Source of the DNA: Rhododendron vialii
Taxonomy: Eukaryota; Streptophyta; Magnoliopsida; Ericales; Ericaceae
Reading direction: 5' to 3'
Assembly (NCBI RefSeq): GCF_030253575.1
Contig: NC_080568.1
Location: 20,112,501-20,176,500 of the forward strand
Length of the DNA: 64,000 nucleotides
A program made the translations under genes and the position numbers. This document shows positions 1-11,230 of the stretch, one piece after another. Position 1 is the first letter of the stretch, and the number at the start of each line of letters is the position of its first letter. The notes below the pieces were generated by a model that saw only the letters and a program-made list of their open reading frames with translations, had not been told where the DNA came from and searched no databases.

Positions 1-360
1 ATCATCTCCTTGATTTCCCTCCTTCCCCCATTCAAACTCCTCCATTTTCATCCCTACCCAGCTGCCATTACCCACCACCAGGCCCCTCCCACCAGCAGCC
101 AAGTCTGCCTATCTTCCTCCTCTCCTCGTCCTCCTACATTGTCAATGAAAATCTCGATTGCTTCCTCTCCCTCCATTTATAAAAAAGAAATAGTTGACCC
201 ATCAATACACCACGATTTGGAGTCGGAAGATCACACAATGGAAGTAGAGAAACCTATCACAAATGTTGTAGTGACGGAGCAAAAACCGCAGCAAGATGTA
301 AGCCCACCCTCCATTTTCAATTCAGAAGCCCTCCATTTTCAATTTCAGTTCTGGCCCGAC
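1..360 (+). other. unrecognised leader with a 127-codon open frame (10-393)
   Basis: An open frame runs through C/T-rich, low-complexity sequence (Pro/Ser-rich first 45 residues) and then a more protein-like acidic stretch containing HHDLESEDHTMEVEKP. A possible splice donor (GAT|GTAAGC) follows near 299. The frame then runs into the tandem repeat that starts at 361. It could be an exon fragment carried by the adjacent transposon or chance coding. No family is recognised. Confidence 0.2.
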
Positions 361-720
361 ACAGTTGGACACGCAGTGCCAAAACTTTACTAACTTTTCA
401 GACTCTAATATCTTAATTATGTACAACTATTCGGATATTAATATCCGAATATTGTCAACATTGTTGGACTCTTATATCCAAATTTAGCACCAGTTTTCAG
501 ATATTAATATCTGAATGAAACTGCAGAGAATCATGCACTTACAGTTGGATACACAGTGCCAAAACTTTACTAACTTTTCGGACTCTAATGTCTGAATTAT
601 GTACAACTATTTAGATATTAATATCCGAATATCGTCAACATTGTTGGACTCTTATATCCGAATTTAGTGTCAGTTTTCAGATATTAATATCTGAATAAAA
701 CTGCAGAGAATCCTACACTT
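361..720. repeat. two tandem copies of a 180-bp unit with perfect palindromes
   Basis: Copies 361-540 and 541-720 are in exact 180-bp register and differ by a few bases. Each holds two palindromes. In copy 1 these are a 22-bp perfect palindrome at 429-450 (core TTCGGATATTAATATCCGAA) and a 20-bp one at 496-515 (TTCAGATATTAATATCTGAA). Copy 2 keeps the second one perfect. The array sits directly upstream of the MULE transposase relic, so it may be a subterminal or promoter array of that element. Confidence 0.85.
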
Positions 721-729
721 ATCTAGTTT

Positions 730-3664
730 GTCTTTGGGTGTTACATGGTGACACTTCAACACTTGGTAGTTATGTAGGGCCATCGACTTTACCTACTTCG
801 ACTAGTCCTTCATACGATTATATTGAGCATTTTACAACGGAGACGGTGAGTGTTTTTTTGATAGAGTATTTATCTTGTGCAATCTTATATTACGGGCTAT
901 AATTTTTTGTTATGTGTGTATAGGTTTTTTCATCCGATGAAGCATTGGTAGATTGGATAAGATGCACTGGTAAACAACACGGGTTTATTATTGTGATTAA
1001 GGATCTGAGAAATGTATTAAGAATCGCACACCTAGGATGAGATTTTCATGTGAAATGAGTGGTAAGTATAGGCCATTTGTGAAGAAAGTTGATGGGAATG
1101 AGGTAGCTGTGAAGAAGAGAGTGCGATCCACGGGCACCAAAAAATGTGAATGCCCATTTGAATTGAAAGCTATAAAGGGCAATGACGGTTCGACTGTCTC
1201 TGTCCACAATGGCACCCACAACCATCCTCCAGCGCTGTACTTGGAGGGCCATTCGTATGCTGAGAGGTTGTCAACAGAGCAGATTAGCACAGTGGTTGAT
1301 TTGTCAGTCGCTTTGGTGAAACCCAGAGAAATCCTAACCCATTTGAAGGTTCAAGATCCTGAGAACGTAACGTCTATGAAAACTGTGTACAATGTACGAC
1401 AAAAGTATCGAGTGATAGAGAAAGCTGGGAAATCTCAAATGCAACATTTGTTGGATTGGCTAGAAAAGTACCACTATGTTCATTGGACCCGTGGGAACGA
1501 GACTGAGAATGTCACGAAGTTGTTTTGGCCTCCCTCATCTGCCGGGGAGATGTTACGTGCTTTTCCCCATGTGTTAATGATGGATTGCACATACAAGACG
1601 AATAAGTACAAGTTTCCTTTGCTTCAAATTGTTGGTGTAACATTGACGAAGATGATTTTTTGTGCAGCGTTTGCTTTCATGAAGTGTGAAAAAATGGAAA
1701 ACTACACTTAGGTCTTGGAGAAACTAAAAGGCATGATGGATCCCAACGCGCTTCCGTCCGTTATCGTCACGGATAGGGAGTTGGCGCTTACGAATGCCAT
1801 CACAAATGTTTTCCCTCATGCTACCAACCTCCTATGTAGGTGGCATATTGGCAACAACATGTTAGCCAAGGGTAGAAAGATGTTTGATGACAAGATGTGG
1901 GAGGAGTTTATTTGCAGTTGGGGCCTAGTTTTCCTTTCATCGAGTGTTGCGCAGTACAAGGAGCGCCTTTGTGTTTTGAAGTGTAATTTTGAAATGGTTC
2001 CTGCAGCACTTGAGTACGTCAAGAAAAATTGATTGGTACCCTACAAAGAGAGGTTTGTAGGAGCTTGGACGGACAAAATTATGCATTTCGAAAACCTAAC
2101 AAGTAATAGGTAAATGCTTCATTCGTAGCTCTGGCATTTTCCTTAATATTCATGTTATTCACGCGTTTTTGGAAAATTTTCATATATTCATGTTATTTGC
2201 TACGGTTAATATCTTGCCATATTTATTCATAAGGCGGAGAGTTCACATTCGCAGCTAAAAAATCATCTTGAAAACTCGCAATGCAATTTTGATACTATAT
2301 GGGAAAAGATTCACAGATTGATGCTGTTACAAGTTACTGAATTCAAAGCTTCGTTTGAGAAGAGCCTTAATTCTGTGCAACATGATTTTAGGACAACTCT
2401 ATTTGATAGGCTAAGGGGAGTTGTTTCGTCGAATGCCATGACACTTGTTTTAGCGGTATCCCATCAAGTCGAATGGTTTGTGGAATCGAAGCGTCAGTGC
2501 GAGTGTTCTTTGAGGCACACCCATGGTTTACCTTGCGCTCATGAGATTGCTCCTTACAAGATGGCAAATATCCCCCTACCGATTGAGTTAATCCACGACC
2601 ATTGGAAGAGGCTTTCTTTGCTTGCAACCCAGAATGAGGGTTCGATGGAGGAGACGCTTTTGGCTTACTTTGATTGTTTTTACAACAAGTTCTTGAATGA
2701 AGATCAATATGATGTAAAGCTCAATTATGTTAAGAAGATGCAAGAGCTTGCTCATCCGAAAATCAGTATTCTCGTTGAACCCAAAGTGAATGCACAACCA
2801 CGCGGTCGGAAGTCAACGAAAGAAAAAAATGCAGCCAAAGACCAAAATTCGACGTGTAGGGATTCTTCTGGCCTCCCTTCAAACCCCTAAACCCGTCAAA
2901 TAGAAACCGCAGCTCAATCTGAAAGGGAAAGCAAAAGTTCCAGCACAACTTTTTATATGCCCTTCATCAATCAGTTCTCGGAACCAATAAGACCTTACAT
3001 AGAATCGGTCAAGGATGTTGAAGATGATGGGAATTGTGGGTTTTGGGCAGTGTCGGGCTTCATGAAAGGCGATGTTCATGAGTGGTTAATGGTAATAAGT
3101 GATTTGCTGAAAGAGTTGGAAACCCATTTACACCTTTACGAACAAGTGGTAAGGGGGACCCAAAGGGCTAGGGAATTACTTCACATCTTGTCATAGTATG
3201 AAACTCTGGCGCCCCAGGAACATTGGATGACAATGCCAGACATGGGTCACATCATAGCATCTGCTTATAATTGTGTCCTTGTCTATTTATCAAATGTTCA
3301 ATGTCTTACATTCCTCCCCCTCCAATCGAAGCCTTTACCCTCTATGAAACGAAAGGTTATTGCTATCGGGTTTGTTGACGGCGGAAACTTTGTACAGGTA
3401 TTATTTTGGTAAATGATTTGTTGTCATCTATATAATGAATTGTGTTCCTTAAGTCCAACTTAATTTATCTTTTATAAGTACCTAATGCAATTTGACAGGT
3501 ATTCCTAAAAAAAGGTTCCCCTATGCCGCCAATAGCTTGCAATTGGAAAAGACATCATATTTCTATTGCTAAAAATTAGGATGCAGCACATGTTGCGGCC
3601 ATTCAGAAGTTCAACGAGATCATCGGCGTTGACGTAGCAACAAAGGAGGTCATCCATGTCAATT
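730..3664 (+). pseudogene. decayed Mutator-like (MULE) transposase with a C-terminal OTU domain
   Basis: The reading frame can be followed in pieces. A first exon ends near 845 (ACG|GTGAGT). The next begins at 924 after TATAG and carries an FAR1-like zinc-binding segment (CECPFELKA ... HNGTHNHPP, 1139-1225). The MULE DDE core follows (HVLMMDCTYKTNKYKFPLLQ near 1570-1625; VIVTDRELALTNA and CRWHI near 1760-1850). After an intron (2110-2233) comes a SWIM zinc finger (CECSLRHTHGLPCAHEI, about 2500-2550). An OTU cysteine-protease-like part follows, with DDGNCGFWAV near 3023-3055 and a late WKRHH segment near 3545 after another intron (3399-3499). It is broken by in-frame stops at 1709-1711, 2030-2032, 3194-3196 and 3577-3579 and by a frameshift near 1005-1022. 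MULE transposases fused to OTU or ULP proteases are known in plants. The ends of the element were not located. It cannot make a transposase as it stands. Confidence 0.88.
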
Positions 3665-3848
3665 AGTCATTTTTAGATTGAGAAACGATTTAATGTGTTG
3701 TATTATATAATGTGTTCTAATGTTATGAAAATTGGATAAATACGTCTGCTTGTAGTTTTCGGATCGTCAAGGAAACTCTTATATTGTATTTCTGTTTGAA
3801 AACTCATAGTTGTCAAGTCTGTGACATTCTGTTCAGAAACAAGAATGT

Positions 3849-4256
3849 CATAGTTTTCATTCTGTTCGGAAATTAGAATCCAATTAAAGGTATACAAAAT
3901 AAGATATTAAAGTCCGAACATGGGTATAAATTTTGGATATTTCTTTCCGAAATTATTGATCCAATTCGAACATTAGTATCCGAATGGTGTCAGGCTATCT
4001 CATAGTTTTCATTCGGTTCGAAAATTAGAATCCAATTAAAGGTATGCAAATCAGATATTAAAGTCTGAACATGGGTATAACTTTTGGATATTTGTTTTCG
4101 AAATTATTGATCCAGTTCGAACATTAGTGTCCAATTGGTGTTATTCTATCTGATAGTTCTTATTCTATTTGGAAATTAAAATCCAAGTACTGGTATATAA
4201 ATCAGAAATTAAAGTCCAAAACTTGCTATATATTTCGGATATTTATTTCCGAATGA
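3849..4256. repeat. three tandem ~150-bp units, rich in ATTCGGA/TCCGAAT half-sites
   Basis: Units start at about 3849, 4001 and 4151 with the shared lead (C)ATAGTTTTCATTC, and diverge by roughly 10-20 percent. Each contains several GGATATT / ATCCGAA half-sites, some paired as imperfect palindromes. The half-site is the same as in the array at 361-720, on the other side of the transposase relic, although the spacer sequence differs. A partial unit may precede 3849. Confidence 0.75.
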
Positions 4257-4610
4257 ATGGGCTGTAATGGACGAAAAAGAGTGTGGATATTAAAAGGAGA
4301 ATTTGAAAATTAACTCCCTTATTTATTATTGTTGAAAATGGTTCGGCATGATTATTCAATGAAATTTCAGATTCCCTAAAAAATTGCAACGGGTTATCTG
4401 GAGTACAAAATGGGTTTTTGGAGCAAAATTCTTTCTCGTCAAATGTGCTGACTGATACTTCAGATTCTTTCAAATAATGCAGTGGATTATCTGGAGTACG
4501 AAATGGGTTTTTGGAGCGAAGTTCTTCCTTGTCAAACATGCTGACAAGAGTATTCAATGACACTTCTGATTCTTTCAAATAATACAGCGGGTTATCTGGA
4601 GAAAAAAATT
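4243..4610 (-). pseudogene. fragment encoding an in-frame repeat protein (TPDNPL repeats)
   Basis: On the minus strand 111 codons are open, and the frame continues upstream without a start to about 4610. They encode three similar blocks, each with a (K/R)ESE(V/I)S motif, a FDxKE(E/F).(S)KNPF segment and TPDNPL (SPDNPL in the most upstream). The units are 92 and about 105 bp long and the difference is in whole codons, so the frame is kept. No domain is recognised. It lies just 3' of the MULE relic on the opposite strand and could be an accessory gene of that element or a captured exon. Confidence 0.4.
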
Positions 4611-5085
4611 GAGTTTAAAAACATAGTGGGGAACGATGTGGCAACGATGGACATAATCGAACTAGACTAGGTTGGCTCGAACGACTTTTATGTAAAATTT
4701 TAGTTCATAGAATCTTATTGTAAAATATGAAATTCATGCAAACCCTTTTTTTTTTGGTAGTGTTCTATGTTTGTCTAGAGCATTGTCCATTTGTACGGCA
4801 TTCCTCATTTAAATCTAAATTTTCACATACGAGTATTGTCTAGCGAATTATTTGTGCCTATGAAAGTATCAAAAATGATTCAAACCATAAAATTTACGTT
4901 TTGGTGTCCTACTTAGCATTCATATTTTCACAGTATCCAATTACCACAAATATGCTAATAGTTATTCGCAATAAAACAAAAGTCATTCCACCATAGAAAG
5001 TAGTCCATAAACCATGGCCATAAAGTGTCCAAAATAAATACAAGGCCATAAAATCCATCAAAAACAAGTCATATAACACCAAGTC
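4611..5085. other. AT-rich spacer, nothing recognised
   Basis: No coding region, repeat or transposon end could be supported here. Confidence 0.5.
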
Positions 5086-5940
5086 TCAAGTACGGTCACG
5101 GCGCCGGCACCTAGTGTAATGACTCGAGCGACGATTCGAACTAGGGCCTGCTATGCTCGCTTCAGTAGCCTCCGTTCCCCTCAAAGTCCTTCGCACTTCA
5201 ACAAGTGCTTGTCGCAGTTCATACGGGCAAGTTGAAGTCGTAGCCCTAGTACCACCCAAAACACTGTCCAAAATAGCCAAAGCAGCTGCATTGCACTCTT
5301 CCGCACTCTCGGTATACGACACCTCTACGGGACGGGGTGAGACCCTGAAGTGGGAGACCGTCCAAAACCAAGGAAGATAGTTGGGGTGTGACTCTCACGG
5401 GACTCCACGCTAAATCGGAACTCGTTTCTTCGCATTCATGATATGATGGCGCCAATTTTTCCATTGACCATCTGTGTACGCGTAAACCACACTATACGAA
5501 TGACTATTAGCGCCTCTACTACCTCGCAACGGGACTAACGGAGGCCCAGGGATCAACTACACCATGCCGAACTGCCTCAATACTCTATCAGGTGGGTACG
5601 GCTCAAGGACGGCCATGGCACGAATGCAGCTAGTGTAAAAAACAACATCTGCGACTACACTTGCATGTGGCTCATCCTCCCCTACATTATCATATGGCTC
5701 ATCCTCCTGTAGAACAACATGTGGCTCATCCTCTTGTACCTCCGAATGTATCTCAATCTCCACATCCTTCTCTACCTGAGCATGTTGCTCAACCTCCACA
5801 ACCTCCTTTACTTCCGAATGTACCTCCTCTGAATGCACCTCAACCTCTTGCCTCTGCCCTTGTCCTCGTTTCCTTTCCGAAGTTAAAGTTTGCTCAGCCT
5901 TCCACTTCCTTGCAGAAACGGTAGGAGGAACTCGTTTCAT
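5086..5940 (-). pseudogene. plant mobile domain (PMD)-like protein, C-terminal part
   Basis: Read on the minus strand, 5940 to 5557 encodes an acidic, V/E-rich linker and then YPPDRVLRQFGMVQLIPGPP. That is the signature found near the end of plant mobile domain / 'MAIN-like' proteins and the long form of phosphatase-7 homologues. The frame continues through a YTDGQWKNWRHH stretch to a stop near 5410. After the stop the same strand encodes a further 78-codon open stretch (5322-5086) with Cys and Arg. PMD proteins are often carried by transposons. The N-terminal body of the domain is not present in this frame, and there is no obvious intact gene. The start at 5940 (MKRVPPTVSARK) is part of a duplicated segment repeated at 6267. 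Confidence 0.55.
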
Positions 5941-6111
5941 TTCTTGTACATTGCAAACAATACGTTAGAACCGTAGTTGTCAAAATCGTACGATTTACAC
6001 AAAAACGATAAGAATTTATAAATGAATCAAGGTTTATCACATTATTGCATTTGACTAATATGAAACCACATGCAAAACTATAGTATTTATTTTCCTACTA
6101 GGTACTAGAGT

Positions 6112-6267
6112 CTACCTCACGATGTTGCTTAGCCACCACATCCTCCTCACCCCCAACCTCTTGCCTCTCTGCCCTCGTCCTAGTGTCTTGCCTCGTTTAC
6201 TTTCCAAAGTTAAAGCTTGCTCAACCTTCCTCTTCCTTGCAGAAACGTTAGGAGGAACTCGTGTCAT
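6112..6267 (-). pseudogene. second copy of the MKRVPP-type exon of the PMD-like gene
   Basis: MTRVPPNVSARKRKVEQALTLESKRG mirrors MKRVPPTVSARKWKAEQTLTSERKRG at 5940. The offset is about 327 bp, and the flanking TGTACATTG.AAACAATAC sequence is shared. It is a tandem partial duplication that ends after about 52 codons, with no PMD motif following. Confidence 0.55.
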
Positions 6268-6364
6268 TGTATTTCCTGTACATTGTAAACAATACATTAG
6301 TCTAACGCTTGAATTAAAGGTAGGTGAATTAGATGCTAATTTCTGAATAACGATACATAAATCA

Positions 6365-9300
6365 GTGTCACACCCCGTGTCTAGAAACACCCAAAACGAA
6401 GTTTAACAAAGAATAAACTACCGTGTCAGGTAATACCAATGACAAGCCACATAAACCTTGGCTATAGAATTATATCAGAATCCATCAATGGTAACATGAC
6501 AAAAACTTTCCATCAATAAACTTTTACTTTCAAGCTCGTAAGAGAAGCATTAAATTGGCATAAGACTTGCACATGTAATAAAATATGAGCCAAGTGTAAA
6601 GAAAACCCCACCTCTAACTTCTACACAAAAGATTCACCAACATGTCATTCACGGCCTATGTATCTCAGACGACCTCGAAACCTCGTTAACACCTAGTACA
6701 TAATTGATATCACCAAATCACCTTTACGAAAAGAAAAAATCAAGTTTACTTGCACAAACCAACATATGAAATGCATATCCCTCCCAAATAGGAGACTCAA
6801 AGTTGTATTTTTAAAGACTAGTCCGTACAGAGTTAAGAACCACGAATTTATAAGATCAAATTAGATATATAGAACAGAAACTACTCAAAAAATTAGAATA
6901 ATACAACCTCTTTAGGTCGCTCAATTAATTCCACAAACTTAGACCACATGCTGCGGTCAAAGTATTTCCAACAGTGTCACACCAAATTGTAAAATCTGCC
7001 AAGATTAAAGTATACACCCAAATGACCTGGGATTTGGTATAACTCATAATAACACATCAAAGTTCATCCTTGATTTTTCCCGGAATTTTATAAGCAAGAG
7101 AACCAAGTCAAATTCAATCTCAAAGTCAGAAATTATGTGCAGGAAACACAGTTTTTCAGCAGAGCAGTTTGTGATCGAATATTCATTACAAATCGTGTAC
7201 TTCATATTTTTCGATGATTCCATCGCCAAAACAACTAACAATCTTTAAGACTTAAAAGGACCCATAACCAATAAACTTGTCTAAGTAAAACAAATTTGAT
7301 GAAAAACACAGTTTTGGATGCTGCCCAGTTTTTCCAAAATATCTCAACATCAATAGTAGTAAGCAACTTCAAAATTCTACAAGTTCATGCTCATAATCCA
7401 TCTATATACCAACTAACATGCATCAATCTTGGGTTTCCATGATCAAAATCATATTATCCATACCAATTAACAATATTTGAGAATTTAACATGAATTAGGT
7501 ATAAAATCACCATGTAAGCACTATAGAACCCTAATTCTTAAATCTCTTCCATGTAGGTTGATTCTATATGCACATATTCATCAATACTCATAATTTAAGG
7601 AAGATTTCTTATCACAAGAAGATAAATTTTCAGATTACATGTCAAACTCCAAGAGATTACTTCAAGTTCTTCAAGCCAAACTTGGGTTTTCCTATATTCT
7701 TTTTCAATGGAGAAGACAGAACTCCGAGTGGGGTAATGATATGAATGTTTATGGGTTCTCACAATTGGATTCTAATGAGTGAAATAGAGGGGACAAATCA
7801 GACTCTAATGTCAGAATGGGGTAAAATACTTTGGATATTAAAATCCGAATGAGGCAAAATATTTCAGATATTAAATTCCGAAACCTTACCTTACAAATTC
7901 AGGATTTTTGACCTAATTTTTTTTAAAATAATATTATTAGGAGTATTTTCTTAATGCAATTAATTTTTTTCTTTTTAAATACATGCATTTATTTTTTACA
8001 TACATGCATTATTTTTTTTTCCTACATGCATGCAATTCTATTTTTTTCCCTACACAGGCATGCATTCTCCCTCCCTCACCTCACTCTCTCTTGCAATATC
8101 TCTCTCTCCCTCCCATAGCTCCCTCTCTCTCCAACCATAACTCCCCCTAATCCTTTCCCTCCAAGAAAAACGAAGTTCATCCCCCCTTGCCCAAACCAAA
8201 AATTTCCCTCACCACCAAGAAAAGTCCGCATTTAATTCCTTCCTATCCACCTCCTACACCCTCTCTGACCTCGAACTTGGCCCTATTTCGTCCATCTTCA
8301 AATCCCATGAACCCAACCTCCATTTAATCCAATCTTACCCTCCTCCACCAAAATTCGCTTTTATATACCCCACCCCATTGACCACGGGCACACGACCATT
8401 TCCCCACACTCCACGTAGTCAGAAACGAGAGACAATAGAAGCCAACTCGAGCTCCAAGCTATGGAGTTTTAGAGAGAGAAAGTGAGAGAAAAAAATGGGT
8501 TTTGTGCTTAGACCCAACCGAGATCCAATCCGACCATACCGATCACTTCCTACAACTCCTAGAATCCCCAAACATCATCCAATTCGGTCCCAAGGTTCCC
8601 TGATTGAAGAATCCGAAGTCATCTTCTCCAAAGTTCAAAGTTTCGATTTTGAATCAATTTGATCCAATCGAGGTATTACAATCCTATCCAACCCTTCTCT
8701 AAGTATATTTAAGTGTTTTTAAGCTTAACTCTATGCCCCAAATGGACCCATGCATCAAAACCATCGCGAAACAACAACAAAAAAAAACGATTCTGCTCCC
8801 AACTTTGCGGCCGCAACCTTCGGACCGCAAGGTCCAATCATTTTCTGTCGAACCGCAATGTTTGACTCAGTCAAACCTTGCGGCTGGGGCTCCCACCGCA
8901 AACTTGGTTCTTTTTTATTAAAAATCGTTCGAAACCATTTTACGACCTTCTGAACAACGTTTTTGACACCCGAACTATTTTTCCTAAACTTCTCGCACCT
9001 CAAAGATGATATCTTGTTAATTTCAAAATTTTTTATTTAATTATCTATTTATTATTTATTTTACAAAGTTTTCAAACGAAAAATCTTTGCGACCTCATAA
9101 TTCATGTCATTAATGCCCAAATAATTTTTTTTAGACTATTTACATCCTAAGATGAAACTTTGTTAATCTCAACATATTTTATTTATTAGATTATTTATTA
9201 TCTATTTATTTTACTTTCGGCAACTTTCGTTAATATATATTTTTTAAATAATTCCTTGGCCCTCCGAATTCAACTCTTGCCACTTGAACATATTGTAGAA

Positions 9301-10457
9301 GATCTTTAGGACTCTTATTAAGGTCATGATAATTATTCTAATATTTTTACCTAATTAGTGTATTTATTTAGTTTTTAAATCAATCTAATTTCTTAGAAAT
9401 AATTATTGAGAGCCTAGAAATTTTTTTTAAATTCTTTTATAAAAGTTCTTACTTTATTATTGACATCGTGGCCAAACAAGACTAAGAGCAACGGTTCATT
9501 CATAAAAAGTTGTGTGATTGCATTGCTTATTAGTTATTTTAATTATTATTGATTAATCGTATCTTGCACCAATACTTGATTTGAATGCTAGATTGGACCT
9601 TAGAGATATGGGGTGGTATGCGAATAGAATTCACCTAGACGATGCTAGGTAATAGATGAATTGAAAAGTTTTATTTTTAGATTACCTGCAGACAGAATTT
9701 TGAGATGTGATGAGTTGGATATGATGGTTTGGAACTGGCAAAGTAAGCCTAGTGATGATTGATGAATTAAAACTAGCAGGAGTCCAGTGATGAATTGATA
9801 CTGGCGGGAGTCCAGTGATGATTGTGAAGTGGTGAATAAGATAGGCGAACCTTAATTATGTAACGGCATGATAAGCTTACCCTTTGTTGTAGTTATTGAA
9901 ATGCATACTCGGTACATAACTTAGGTGTATCTGCGACAGCAAAAGAAAGTGATCTCATGTGATGGGACACGGCTAGCGGTTGGGGAGGAAATATCTCGTG
10001 GATGAGATCTTAGATCACACGACAGGATAATGGTTAGTAATAAATCAATTTATGCGGAAAAATCTTTATTTTACTTCTTCTTACCATATTTATCCTGCTG
10101 CTTGCTAACTGTAAAGTAAGAGGGGTGGTTGGGTTGGATTATTCTAATGGGTGATTTATCACTCACGGATACGTCTGTATCCTAGTAAATCAGTTGCTTC
10201 GGCGATCAATTTGCCAGAGGGTGCAGGATTCAATGGAGAAGCAGTCGAACATAAGAGGAATACCAGGGACAGAGATCGAGTTCACTTGGGATCCGTGTCA
10301 AGCCTAGAGTCGGCTCTGAAGTTAATGTATTTTGAATCAATAAATCTATCTTGAGATTGTAATAGTTAAACCTTTATTTTGGAAAATTATATTTATTTAG
10401 CAAAAATTTTCTTAAGAAATTATTTTATATTGCTCCTGAAAAATCGAGACGTTACAC
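6365..10457 (+). mobile_element. probable solo LTR of a Ty3/gypsy-type element (~4.1 kb)
   Basis: The segment begins GTGTCACACCCCG and ends GAGACGTTACAC. Both ends are flanked by the 5-bp direct repeat AATCA (6360-6364 and 10458-10462). Ends of the form TGTCACACCCC...GACGTTACA are typical of large plant gypsy LTRs. Inside there is a TATA-like TTTATATACCCC near 8350, C/T-rich leader-like sequence after it, and AATAAA near 10341 shortly before the 3' end, which is the order of promoter and poly(A) signal in an LTR. No primer site, polypurine tract or coding region was found inside or beside it, so a solo LTR is the simplest reading. Its middle (about 7100-7330) resembles part of the second solo LTR at 40724-43691. 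The TTCGGATATTAAAATCCGAA-type motif recurs at about 7829-7881. Confidence 0.65.
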
Positions 10458-10591
10458 AATCATTCCTGGACAATGTCAATGGTTCGTGTCATTGTCTAAT
10501 CGGTTCACATTATATGATGAAAACGTTTAGACTGAAAAACTTACAGAGACTGATTACAGAATTGGGGTAAAATACAAACACGACTCGGGTA

Positions 10592-10815
10592 AAATTTAAA
10601 GTCCGAATGGGGCCAAATATTTCGGATATTAAAATCTGAATGAGGCAAAAAAATTCAGATATTACATTCCGAATGAGCTATGCTAACAAATTCAGCTGTT
10701 GCTGTAATACATAGAGGCCAATCGGCCAATTGGATACTAAAATCCAAATGAGGCAATAAATTTCAGATCTTAAAATCCGAATAGGGGGCAAACAATTAGT
10801 TTTTAACATCCGAAA
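10592..10815. repeat. cluster of imperfect TTCGGATATTA..ATCCGAA palindromes
   Basis: At least four imperfect copies lie at about 10610, 10647, 10730 and 10762. They are separated by GAATG(A/G)GGCAAA-type spacers that also occur at about 7815-7860. This is the same palindrome family as at 429-695 and 3849-4256. Confidence 0.65.
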
Positions 10816-11126
10816 CTATGGAAAACAATCGGCCTCTAATGTTCGATCAAATCTGAAATATATGAAATAGCAACATACTTACTGTGGATTTCTCAAAAAA
10901 ATTCAAACTAAAATCGAACAAAAATAAAAAACACCCGCTTAATAACAAGATTAAAAAATTTACCGATGTTCAACTTTTAAATAGTTGGTGGTGCCGGCGT
11001 GTTGTGCTTTCTTCTCACACCTCCTTCGCCTCAAAGTCGTACTGCTATTGTGGTGTGGTGAGAGTGGTGTTGTGGTGGTGACTGATGGAGGATAAGAAGA
11101 AATAGGGCAATAGGAGAAGAAGAAAC

Positions 11127-11230
11127 GGGGGGGGGGGGGGGGGGACGGGGGGTGGGGCTGTGGGGTGGGGGTTGGTGGCGGCGGTAATGGTGGGTAGGTG
11201 GGTGGCGGCGGTAATGGTACCTATGGGTGG
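11127..11230. repeat. G-rich tract with an 18-G run and GGTGG repeats
   Basis: A run of 18 G (11127-11144) is followed by G-runs and GGTGGCGGCGGTAATGGT repeated twice (near 11170 and 11200). It is low complexity with G-quadruplex potential. The run length may be inaccurate in any assembly. Confidence 0.8.

Noticed and set aside
361-4256. CRISPR-like array because of regularly spaced palindromic repeats
   Set aside because: This is plant nuclear DNA, spacers are themselves repeated, and units are long tandem duplications, not unique spacers between short repeats.
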